64,000 nucleotides of DNA, from contig NZ_NHSQ01000051.1 of NCBI RefSeq assembly GCF_016653465.1, positions 1 to 64,000 of the forward strand, given 5' to 3'. The notes under the pieces are model-generated. The model did not search any database, was not told where the DNA came from, and worked only from the letters and a program-made list of their open reading frames with translations. Shown one piece after another: positions 56,753-64,000 of the stretch. This DNA is from Thiocystis minor (lineage in GTDB: Bacteria; Pseudomonadota; Gammaproteobacteria; Chromatiales; Chromatiaceae). How positions within the stretch are numbered: position 1 is the first letter of the stretch; each line of letters begins with the position of its first letter. A program made the translations under genes and the position numbers.

Positions 56753-56830
56753 AGTTGTCAGGTGGCAGTTGTCAGTTGGCAACGACCTCTTCACTGACAA
56801 CTGATCACTGACACCTGACACCTGACAACT
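56753..56830. repeat. nested inverted repeat of TGTCAG/CTGACA units between serC and serA
   Basis: Outer arms AGTTGTCAGGT (56753-56763) / ACCTGACAACT (56820-56830), inner arms CAGTTGTCAGT (56766-56776) / ACTGACAACTG (56793-56803), plus extra CTGACACCTGACA units. A long hairpin or cruciform is possible. Confidence 0.75.
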
Positions 56831-56852
56831 AAAAACTGACACCTTTGATCTT

Positions 56853-58022
56853 ATGTTCAAAATCCAAACGCTGAATAATATCTCCGTCGCCGGACTGGAG
56901 CGCCTGCCGCGCGACCGCTACGAGGTCGCCTCCGAGATCGCCCATCCGGACGCCATCCTGGTGCGCTCCGCCAAGATGCACGACATGGAGATCCCCGCCA
57001 CGGTCAAGGCCATCGGACGCGCCGGCGCCGGCACCAACAATGTGCCGGTCCCGGCCATGACGGCACGCGGCGTGGCGGTTTTCAACGCCCCCGGCGCCAA
57101 CGCCAACGCCGTCAAGGAACTGGTGATCGCGGGCATGCTGATCGCCGCCCGCAACATCGCGCAAGCGTGGCAGTTCGCGCGCGGGCTCGACGGCGACGAC
57201 ACCGCCATCAATCAGGCGGTCGAATCCGGCAAAAAACAATTCGGCGGCTTCGAGCTTCCCGGTCGCACTCTCGGCGTGGTCGGACTCGGCGCCATCGGCG
57301 TCAAGGTGGCCAACGCCGCGCGCGCCCTGGGGATGAAGGTCGTCGGCTACGATCCGACCATCACCGTCCACCGCGCCTGGCAGCTCGCCAGCGATGTCCA
57401 GCCGGCCCTGAGCATCGACGATCTGCTCTCGCGCTCGGACTTCGTGACCTTCCATGTGCCGCTCACCGACGAGACCCGGCACATGATCAACGCCGAGCGC
57501 ATCCGCACCCTGCCCAAGGGCGCCGTGCTGCTGAACTTCTCCCGCGAGGGCATTCTCGACGATGCCGCCGTGGTTGCCGCGTTGGATCAAGGCCATCTCT
57601 ACGCCTATTGCTGCGATTTTCCGAGTAACCTGCTGAAAAACCATCCGCGCGTCGTGACCCTGCCGCATCTGGGCGCCTCCACCCGCGAGGCCGAGGACAA
57701 TTGCGCCATCATGGTCGCCGATCAGATCCGCGAGTACCTGGAAAACGGCAACGTCACCAATGCGGTCAACTTCCCGGAGATCTGTCTGCCGCTCAATGGC
57801 GGTCCGCGGCTGGCCATCGTCAACAGCAATGTACCGAACATGGTCGGTCAGATTTCCACCGATCTCGCCACTGCCGGGCTCAATATCCTCGACATGCTCA
57901 ACCGCTCGCGCGGCGACGTGGCGGTGACGCTCATCGATATCGACAAGCCTTGTCCCGATGACACGCTGGCCCAGCTTCAATCCATCGCGGGCGTGCTCTC
58001 GGTCCGCCGGCTCGGCGGCTGA
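56853..58022 (+). CDS. serA: D-3-phosphoglycerate dehydrogenase
   Basis: 389 residues. NAD-binding motif GVVGLGAIGVKVANAA, substrate and catalytic blocks VRSAKMHDMEIP, AGTNNVPV and LPHLGASTREAEDNCA, and a C-terminal ACT domain (LAIVNSNVPNMVGQIST to the end) that in this family binds serine. It has no intervening domain, so is the short type. First step of serine synthesis. Confidence 0.95.
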   Translation: MFKIQTLNNISVAGLERLPRDRYEVASEIAHPDAILVRSAKMHDMEIPATVKAIGRAGAGTNNVPVPAMTARGVAVFNAPGANANAVKELVIAGMLIAARNIAQAWQFARGLDGDDTAINQAVESGKKQFGGFELPGRTLGVVGLGAIGVKVANAARALGMKVVGYDPTITVHRAWQLASDVQPALSIDDLLSRSDFVTFHVPLTDETRHMINAERIRTLPKGAVLLNFSREGILDDAAVVAALDQGHLYAYCCDFPSNLLKNHPRVVTLPHLGASTREAEDNCAIMVADQIREYLENGNVTNAVNFPEICLPLNGGPRLAIVNSNVPNMVGQISTDLATAGLNILDMLNRSRGDVAVTLIDIDKPCPDDTLAQLQSIAGVLSVRRLGG

Positions 58023-58038
58023 ACGGAGTTCCCGCGTC

Positions 58039-59133
58039 ATGGCGACAGTCAGCAGCGACGGGCTCGATCAGGTACGCAGCCGGATCGATGCCATCGATCA
58101 GGAGTTATTGCGGCTGATCAGCGAACGCGCCCGCTGCGCCCAGCGGGTCGCGCATCTCAAAACCGAATCCAATGGCGACCAGGTCCAGTTCTATCGACCG
58201 GAGCGCGAGGTCGCGGTACTGCGCCGCATCAAGGACGCCAATCCGGGGCCGCTGGACAGCGAGGAGGTCGCCCGCCTGTTCCGCGAGATCATGTCCGCCT
58301 GCCTGGCGCTGGAGCGCCCGCTCAACACGGCCTTTCTGGGGCCGGCAGGCACCTTTACCCAAGCAGCGGCGATCAAGCACTTTGGCCATTCGGTCGTGAC
58401 CCGCGCCATGGCGACCATCGACGAGATCTTTCGCGAGGTCGAATCCGGGGCCTGCGATTTCGGCGTGGTACCGGTGGAGAACTCGACCGAGGGCGTGGTC
58501 AGTCATACCCTGGATCTCTTCATGAGTTCGCCGCTGCGAATCACCGGCGAGGTGACGCTGCGGATTCATCATCATCTGATGAGTCATGAGTCCGATCCGA
58601 GCGCGATTCGCGTGCTTTACTCCCATCAGCAATCGCTGGCCCAGTGCCGCGGCTGGCTCGACCGCCACCTGCCCCACGCCGAGCGAATTGCCGTCGGAAG
58701 CAACGCCGACGCCGCGCGCACGGCGGCGACCGAGCCGGGGTCGGCGGCGGTTGCCGGTTTGCAGGCGGCCGAAATCTACGGCCTGACGGTGCTCGCCGAA
58801 CGGATCGAGGACGACCCCGGCAACACCACCCGCTTTCTGGTTATCGGCAAAACGGATTCGCCGCCGAGCGGTCAGGACAAGACCAGTCTGCTGCTCTCCT
58901 GCCGCAATCAGGCGGGCGGTCTGCATGCCTTGCTGATGCCACTGGCAGCCCACGGGATCAGCATGACCCGGATCGAATCGCGCCCCTCGCGCCGGGGCAT
59001 CTGGGATTATGTCTTTTTTATCGATATCCTCGGTCATCGCCAGGATCTGGCGGTCACCGCCGCCCTGGAGCATCTGGAGAAGGACGCGGCGCTGTTCAAG
59101 ATCCTTGGATCCTATCCGGTGGCCGTGTTGTAA
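58039..59133 (+). CDS. pheA: P-protein: chorismate mutase / prephenate dehydratase
   Basis: 364 residues from ATG 58039. AroQ chorismate mutase at 1-90 (LDQVRSRIDAIDQELLRLIS), dehydratase at about 95-275 (AFLGPAGTFTQAAAIKHFG, VPVENSTEGVVSHTLDLF, TRFLVIGK) and an ACT domain at the end (SLLLSCRNQAGGLHALLMPL, TRIESRPSRRGIWDYVFFID). Starts the phenylalanine branch, with feedback by phenylalanine expected. Confidence 0.95.
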   Translation: MATVSSDGLDQVRSRIDAIDQELLRLISERARCAQRVAHLKTESNGDQVQFYRPEREVAVLRRIKDANPGPLDSEEVARLFREIMSACLALERPLNTAFLGPAGTFTQAAAIKHFGHSVVTRAMATIDEIFREVESGACDFGVVPVENSTEGVVSHTLDLFMSSPLRITGEVTLRIHHHLMSHESDPSAIRVLYSHQQSLAQCRGWLDRHLPHAERIAVGSNADAARTAATEPGSAAVAGLQAAEIYGLTVLAERIEDDPGNTTRFLVIGKTDSPPSGQDKTSLLLSCRNQAGGLHALLMPLAAHGISMTRIESRPSRRGIWDYVFFIDILGHRQDLAVTAALEHLEKDAALFKILGSYPVAVL

Positions 59134-59184
59134 TCCCGAGCCTTCACGGTGCCTTGCCGCTGACATTCGATGGGGGCTCTCTAC

Positions 59185-59525
59185 ATGAGATGGTCGCAGG
59201 TTCTCGCGGATCCGGTTCTGCATGTTCGATCAGCACCGCCAAAGGCGTCAAGGTGACGGATGTCGCGTGGGGGTCGCAGGATTTCTTCGCAAGGAATGGA
59301 CTGGAAACGCCTTACCGGGAAGCCCCGGAGCTGTGTGTCGAGATCGTTTCTCCGTCCGACTCGACGCTGGAAATCGAGGAAAAGATCAATTTATATCTGT
59401 CCAAAGGGGCGCGGGAGGTTTGGGTTTGCGATGAGGATGGTCGTCTGCGGTTTTTCACTTGCCGCGACTCAATCGATCATTCCCGATTATTCCCCAACGT
59501 ACCAGACGACATTCCATTTCAATAA
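59185..59525 (+). pseudogene. internally deleted Uma2 (DUF820) family gene
   Basis: The first 13 codons (MRWSQVLADPVLH) match the usual start of Uma2 proteins. The middle (about 50 residues) is missing, and the C-terminal part continues in another frame: GVKVTDVAWGSQDFFARNG, PELCVEIVSPSDSTLEIEEK, GAREVWVCDEDGRLRFF, ending at 59525. Uma2 proteins have a PD-(D/E)XK nuclease-like fold. Deletion plus frameshift make this copy dead. It sits between pheA and hisC. Confidence 0.8.
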
Positions 59526-59540
59526 CCCTTTCGATGCCTT

Positions 59541-60653
59541 ATGAGCCAAGCTGACAACCCCTTTCTGGCCTTTGCGGCCCCCTGGATCGCCGGACTCACG
59601 CCCTATGTGCCGGGCAAGCCGATCTCGGAACTGGAACGCGAACTCGGGATCCGCGACTCGGTGAAACTGGCCTCGAACGAAAACCCGCTTGGACCCGGAC
59701 CCAAGGCGCGGGCCGCCATCGCGGCGATGCTGGACGAAATCGGCCGCTATCCCGATGGCGGCGGTTTCGATCTGCGCCGCGCGCTGGCCGACTTCCACAA
59801 CGTCTCGCCGGCGTCCATCACGCTCGGCAACGGCTCCAACGACGTGCTGGATCTGGTGGCGCGCACCTTTCTGCAACCCGGCGTCGAGTCGCTCTTTTCC
59901 GAATTTGCCTTCGCTGTTTATCCGATCGCGACCCAGGCCGTCGGTGCCACCGCGCGGGTTGCCAAGGCACGCGATTATGGTCATGACCTTAACGCCATGG
60001 CCTCGCTGGTCACCGACCAGACCCGCGTCGTCTGGATCGCCAACCCCAACAATCCGACCGGAACCTGGCTGTCCGCACAGGCGCTCAAATCCTTTCTCGG
60101 CGCGCTGCCGAAAACCTGTGTGGTGGTGATCGACGAAGCCTACACCGAATATGTGTCCGAGCCGGATTTCCCGGACACCACCCATTGGATCGAAAGCTGT
60201 CCGAACCTGATCGTCACCCGTACCTTCGCTAAAGCACACGGTCTGGCCGCGCTGCGGGTCGGTTATGGCATCAGCGATCCGCGCGTGGCGGATTTGCTGA
60301 ATCGGGTCCGTCAGCCCTTCAACGTCAACGCCATGGCCCAAACCGCCGCCGCCGCCGCCATCACCGACCGCGAGCATGTGCGCGCCTCGGTGGAACTGAA
60401 CCGCGCCGGCATGCGACAGTTGATCGAGGCGTTCGTCCGGCTGGGGCTCGACTACATCCCCTCGGTCGGCAACTTCGTCACCCTCAACCTCGGACGCCCG
60501 GCCGGCCCGGTCAACGACGCCCTGCTGCATCGCGGCATCATCGTACGTCCCGTCGGCAACTACGGTCTGCCGAACCATCTGCGCATCAGCGTGGGGCTAG
60601 AGCGGGAAAACGCGCGCTTCATCGATGCCCTGGAAGACGTGCTCGCGGTATGA
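59541..60653 (+). CDS. hisC: histidinol-phosphate / aromatic aminotransferase
   Basis: 370 residues. Fold-type I aminotransferase with KLASNENPLGPGPKA, GNGSNDVLDLVAR, WIANPNNPTGTWL and the PLP-lysine motif TRTFAKAHGLAALRVGYG. Between pheA and tyrA it probably serves phenylalanine and tyrosine synthesis as well as, or instead of, histidine. Confidence 0.93.
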   Translation: MSQADNPFLAFAAPWIAGLTPYVPGKPISELERELGIRDSVKLASNENPLGPGPKARAAIAAMLDEIGRYPDGGGFDLRRALADFHNVSPASITLGNGSNDVLDLVARTFLQPGVESLFSEFAFAVYPIATQAVGATARVAKARDYGHDLNAMASLVTDQTRVVWIANPNNPTGTWLSAQALKSFLGALPKTCVVVIDEAYTEYVSEPDFPDTTHWIESCPNLIVTRTFAKAHGLAALRVGYGISDPRVADLLNRVRQPFNVNAMAQTAAAAAITDREHVRASVELNRAGMRQLIEAFVRLGLDYIPSVGNFVTLNLGRPAGPVNDALLHRGIIVRPVGNYGLPNHLRISVGLERENARFIDALEDVLAV

Positions 60654-61516
60654 TCGAGCGGCTCGCGATCATCGGGGTCGGGCTGATCGGCGGCTCGCTG
60701 GCCCGTGCCCTACGCGCCGCCGGCGCGGTGCGCGAGGTCGTCGGCTGCGGCCGCGCCCTGCCGAATCTGGAGAAGGCGCGCGCGCTCGGCGTCATCGACC
60801 GTTTCACCCAGGATCCCGCCGAGGCCGTGCGGAATGCCGACCTGATCTTTGTCGCCGTGCCGCTCGGAGCCATGCGCGGCGTCTTCGACGCGATTCGCGC
60901 GCATCTCCAGCCGGAGACCGTGATCACCGATGGGGGCAGCGTCAAAGGCAGCGTGGTTCTGGACGCCAGCGCGGCCTTCGGCGCACTGCCGCCACGTCTG
61001 GTACCGGGCCATCCCATCGCCGGGACCGAGCATAGCGGGGTCGAGGCATCCTTCGCCGAGTTGTATCGGAATCGTCGCGTCATTCTGACCCCCCTGCCCG
61101 ACACGGATCACGATGCGCTCGCGCGCGTACAAACCATGTGGGAGACCTGCGGCGCCGAGGTGACGCTCATGTCGGTGGCGCACCATGACGAAGTGCTCGC
61201 CGCCACCAGCCATCTCCCCCACATGCTCGCTTTCGGGCTGGTCGACGCATTGGCGCGCATGCGCGAGAACGACGAGATTTTCCGCTATGCCGCCGGCGGC
61301 TTCCGCGACTTCACCCGCATCGCCTCCAGCAACCCGGTCATGTGGCGCGACATCTGCCTCGCAAACCGCGAGGCGTTAAGCGCCATGCTCGCGCGCTTCG
61401 GCGTGGAGATGACGGACCTCGCCGAGAGCATCCGCCGCGCCGACGGCGATCATCTGCTGGAGATCTTCGCGCGCGCCAAGGCCGCGCGCGACCGCTCGAT
61501 CGAGCAGTCCGGCTAA
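60650..61516 (+). CDS. tyrA: prephenate dehydrogenase
   Basis: 288 residues, overlapping hisC by 4 bp. NAD motif LAIIGVGLIGGSLARAL, and substrate region GHPIAGTEHSGVEA, TPLPDTD, ATSHLPHMLAFGLVD. Makes hydroxyphenylpyruvate. In many gammaproteobacteria aroA follows; here a toxin-antitoxin region does. Confidence 0.94.
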   Translation: MIERLAIIGVGLIGGSLARALRAAGAVREVVGCGRALPNLEKARALGVIDRFTQDPAEAVRNADLIFVAVPLGAMRGVFDAIRAHLQPETVITDGGSVKGSVVLDASAAFGALPPRLVPGHPIAGTEHSGVEASFAELYRNRRVILTPLPDTDHDALARVQTMWETCGAEVTLMSVAHHDEVLAATSHLPHMLAFGLVDALARMRENDEIFRYAAGGFRDFTRIASSNPVMWRDICLANREALSAMLARFGVEMTDLAESIRRADGDHLLEIFARAKAARDRSIEQSG

Positions 61517-61846
61517 ACTGCGTCCCTCTTCCTCAAAACCGGCGGTTGCAACCCGCCGGGAGCGCAAGAGTCCCTCCCTCGCTCCGGGTGTAGTCGATCA
61601 TGTACCGATCAACTTCCCGCCTAGGGTCTCGGCCAGTTGATCCAGATACCTGGGGCGGCATCCGGCGACCGCCATCAGGGTCGAGTAGTCAACCACCGGC
61701 GGCACCCTGGGCCGCGCGCTCGGCGGTCTGGATCGCCTTTTGGCTGCTACGGTGACATCTCCATCGACGATGCTGGTCACCAAGATTGCAGCAAATGCCA
61801 GGCCCTGCCAGAATCCTGACTGAATTCATCAGACCCGAGGTCTCTC
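61517..61846. other. intergenic region between tyrA and the toxin-antitoxin genes
   Basis: A near-perfect hairpin CCGGCGGTT / AACCCGCCGG lies at 61541-61562 without a T run. A minus frame of 61 residues (61598-61783, ending LDQLAETLGGKLIGT) is possible but has no recognised family. Nothing else is seen. Confidence 0.35.
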
Positions 61847-62173
61847 ATGCAGATCGAAGCCGATGTTTCGCGAGAGGGTGTGCTGACGGCAAGAGTCCCG
61901 GATCGGTATCGCGGTCAACAGGTGCGCATCAGTCTTGAGGATGGAGAAAGCCAATCGTCATCGCCGTGGCGAGCCGTATCCGCCATGCTCGATGAAATCG
62001 ATGCAGCGGATATTCCACGCCGCAGTCATTGGGAAATCCTGGAAGCCGTGAATGCCTTTCGCGAGTCGATTAGACGTTCAGCCGCGCTGATCGACCAACT
62101 TGGCCTTATCCCCAGTGTCCCCAGGAGTCCAGCATGGCTTCAGCTCAGATCGACATTCCGCAGGATATTCTAG
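61847..62173 (+). CDS. small protein preceding the UPF0175 antitoxin
   Basis: 108 residues. The first 35 read like a beta-rich module (MQIEADVSREGVLTARVPDR then QQVRISLEDG); the rest is helical and charged. The end overlaps the UPF0175 start by 40 bp, so translation is coupled. No family was named; a DNA-binding or antitoxin-like accessory is possible. Confidence 0.5.
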   Translation: MQIEADVSREGVLTARVPDRYRGQQVRISLEDGESQSSSPWRAVSAMLDEIDAADIPRRSHWEILEAVNAFRESIRRSAALIDQLGLIPSVPRSPAWLQLRSTFRRIF

Positions 62174-62394
62174 ACTCTGCCCGCTTGTCGCCGGATCAGC
62201 TCAAGCAGGAGCTTGCCATCAGTCTCTACACTCAGCGGCGACTGTCGATCGGTAAGGCACGCGAGCTTGCCGGGATGTCCCTGTGGCGGTTTCGGCAGTT
62301 GCTGGCGTCGCGGGAGCTACCCGCTCACTATGACGAGTCGGATTTGTTCGTTGATCTGGATAGTGTCTCTACCTGGGACCGCTCGGCGTCATGA
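62134..62394 (+). CDS. UPF0175 family antitoxin
   Basis: 86 residues. IDIPQDILDSARLSPDQLKQELAISLY then QRRLSIGKARELAGMSLWRF is the UPF0175 pattern, with a helix-turn-helix (GKARELAGMSLWRFRQLLAS). It overlaps the DUF3368 gene by 4 bp (ATGA), the usual antitoxin-toxin order. Confidence 0.85.
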   Translation: MASAQIDIPQDILDSARLSPDQLKQELAISLYTQRRLSIGKARELAGMSLWRFRQLLASRELPAHYDESDLFVDLDSVSTWDRSAS

Positions 62395-62884
62395 GACGAG
62401 TGGTCAGCAACACCTCGCCACTGACCAATCTCGCCGCGAGCGGCCAACTCGATTTGCTGCATGCGCTGTTCGGCCGTGTCGACATTGCCCATGCAGTCTG
62501 GGATGAGTTAAACGCCAACGGCCGATCCTGGCCCGGTCGCGACGAGGTGGCGCAGGCGTCCTGGATCGTTCGCCAGGCACCCAGCAACCGTGCGCTGATT
62601 CGCTCCTTGCAGCGGGATCTCGACCGGGGCGAATCCGCGAGCATCGCACTCGCGGTTGAACTGGGCGTGGATCTCATCTTGCTGGACGAGCAGGACGAGC
62701 GACGACTTGCACAACAACAGGGATTGACGCCCATGGGCGTGGTCGGGGTTCTGATGCTGGCGAAGAACGCGGATTGTTGCCGGCAATCCGTCCGTGCCTC
62801 GATGCGCTGAGAACCGATGCCTGCTTCTGGCTGGATGATTCGGTGTATCGGCTCGCGCTTCAGAAGGGGGGTGAATCGTCTTGA
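62391..62884 (+). pseudogene. DUF3368 PIN-like toxin, frameshifted near its C terminus
   Basis: The open frame gives 139 residues (to 62810) with PIN-type acidic residues in VVSNTSPLTNLAASG, DRGESASIALAVELGVDLILLDE and the late PMGVVGVLMLAKNA. At about 62772 the frame changes: one missing base would restore LLPAIRPCLDALR, then FWLDDSVYRLALQ, to TGA 62882-62884, which is the normal end of the family. The truncated form ends CCRQSVRASMR instead. The ribonuclease core is intact, so residual activity cannot be excluded. Confidence 0.8.
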
Positions 62885-62933
62885 ATCGGACGAAATCTAC
62901 AAATCGTAGTGCGCCCCCAATTCCCCCTCGCCG

Positions 62934-64000
62934 TCACGTTAGCTTAAGGGCGACGTTTCGAGTATCTCGATTAATTCCAATGATCTCCACCAAGACTTTC
63001 TGACCTTCTTGCAGAAGGTCTGATGGAGTCAGTAAGCCCTGATTTCCCATCCTGCTTTTGTGCAGGAGACCTACAATGCCTCCAAGGTCAACGAATACGC
63101 CGTAATCGACGACGGTTGTGACGATTCCTTCGATCACCTGGCCTTTCGTCAACTGATCGAATCGTTGCTCGGCCAGAAGACGACGCGAAAGAACCATGTC
63201 TTTGTTCGGGTTAGTCGGAACATCGAGAATCTTGAATTCAAATCCCTGGTCAGGGTTCGTCGAGGCGATTCGCAATCGGTTTGCCTCGCTCACTGGAAGA
63301 AATGCCGCGACCCCTCCTAGATCGACCTTAAAACCGCCTTTGACCTGATTCGTTAGGCAACCTAAGACACATGCATCCGCATGATAGGCACTCTCCATCA
63401 GACCTCTGATAATAAGTGATATTTTCTCTGGAAGAGACGCAGAAGATGAATACCAATCGACTGATGTCCAATGCTCCAGCCATTGGCGAATCCGTGCTCC
63501 CTCGATCATTGAGTTGCGCGTCAAAAGTGCGTGTCGATATTTCCGCAAGGCGTTCAGTAAATGGGAAACAAGCCGGAATTTGATCGCTGGGCGCTGCTGT
63601 AAACCCGAGTGTTCAGTCAGCACTGTTTCCAAATCGGAAAAAATGGATTCGATGTCGATCTGCGCGGTACGGAACCACACGCTCAGAATATCCTCGTGAC
63701 AGACGTCCGGCGTGACCACCAATATATGGCACACGCATTCGATGCTCCAGGCAGCGACGTCAGGGATGATTATCTCGGCAGCGAGCTCTGGCTGCTGCTG
63801 AAGCACCTGGACAATCAAGACCCCATGACGCTTGGGGTCGGGGAAGGGACCATCCGCCGCGAACAGAAGCGCCAAGTTGCGCGATGCATCCAGCGACTGG
63901 AGTGAGTTTCGGCAATCTGGCCTGGCCCCTTCCGGGAGAGCCAATAGCGCTTCCCAGTATTCCTTCGCGTCGACTGGTTCTCCGATAGCGCTGAACCGTT
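62934..64000 (-). CDS. S1-domain protein (5' end beyond window)
   Basis: The frame is open to the window edge, at least 354 residues; the apparent start at 63944 is a TTG inside it (upstream: EPVDAKEYWEAL). The N-terminal 200 residues are helical with no recognised motif. Two S1 RNA-binding domains follow: one with GGFKVDLGGVAAFLPVSEA, the other GQVIEGIVTTVVDYGVFVDL and GLLHKSRMGN. This resembles the paired S1 modules of ribosomal protein S1. A regulatory or stress-response RNA-binding role is inferred. Confidence 0.6.
   Translation of the reverse strand, partial: RFSAIGEPVDAKEYWEALLALPEGARPDCRNSLQSLDASRNLALLFAADGPFPDPKRHGVLIVQVLQQQPELAAEIIIPDVAAWSIECVCHILVVTPDVCHEDILSVWFRTAQIDIESIFSDLETVLTEHSGLQQRPAIKFRLVSHLLNALRKYRHALLTRNSMIEGARIRQWLEHWTSVDWYSSSASLPEKISLIIRGLMESAYHADACVLGCLTNQVKGGFKVDLGGVAAFLPVSEANRLRIASTNPDQGFEFKILDVPTNPNKDMVLSRRLLAEQRFDQLTKGQVIEGIVTTVVDYGVFVDLGGIVGLLHKSRMGNQGLLTPSDLLQEGQKVLVEIIGINRDTRNVALKLT

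Noticed and set aside
61598-61783. 61-residue minus frame after tyrA as a toxin-antitoxin gene
   Set aside because: No recognised domain and a poor start. It is mentioned only in the intergenic entry.

Overview
The window looks like the chromosome of a gammaproteobacterium of the Chromatiaceae (purple sulfur bacteria). It carries a HynS-Isp1-Isp2-HynL uptake hydrogenase operon and a SoeABC-type cytoplasmic sulfite dehydrogenase operon, both typical of Allochromatium/Thiocapsa/Thiocystis relatives. It also holds ordinary gammaproteobacterial blocks (mnmA-hflD, glyA-nrdR-ribDE-ribBA-ribH-nusB-thiL, ubiG-mupP-yciK, gyrA-serC-serA-pheA-hisC-tyrA). Genus is an inference. No rRNA, tRNA or CRISPR array was recognised.

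Layout. 1-7.2 kb is a patchy accessory region: a secreted protein of unknown function, an AT-richer methyltransferase next to a duplicated DUF1640-type gene, and a secreted papain-family protease with a chagasin-like domain followed by a free chagasin-like inhibitor. 7.8-10.7 kb has an internally deleted Clp ATPase overlapping an acyl-CoA synthetase. 11-17 kb is the hydrogenase operon, with a likely FNR-dependent promoter and, upstream, a 34-residue membrane peptide. 17.3-24.3 kb is mnmA-hflD facing soeABC. 24.7-32.1 kb is metA and the riboflavin/nusB/thiL cluster, broken by a lone ribbon-helix-helix gene.

Between nrdR and glyA, which are usually neighbours, sits a tightly overlapping three-gene operon (32.3-37.7 kb): a DUF559-like nuclease protein, a winged-helix-like protein and a 1043-residue protein with an N-terminal AAA+ and a C-terminal HerA/FtsK-like ATPase. 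I could not match it to a named defence system, and it is the best candidate here for an undescribed one. 39.3-41.6 kb is ubiG-mupP-yciK. 42.4-49.7 kb is a DUF58/DUF4381/BatA/BatB/BatC/BatD operon with no MoxR gene beside it, followed by alr.

52.1-55.2 kb is gyrA interrupted by a 148-residue mini-intein, then serC, serA, pheA, a broken Uma2 gene, hisC and tyrA. The right end has a toxin-antitoxin module whose DUF3368 toxin is frameshifted, and a partial S1-domain protein.

The window is rich in small repeats: two copies of a GTTGTC-hexamer element whose 30-bp core is inverted between copies, three 85-bp elements with near-identical terminal inverted repeats, a REP/MITE-like inverted repeat inside the coding sequence of the BatC-like protein, and several short GGTACGC palindromes.
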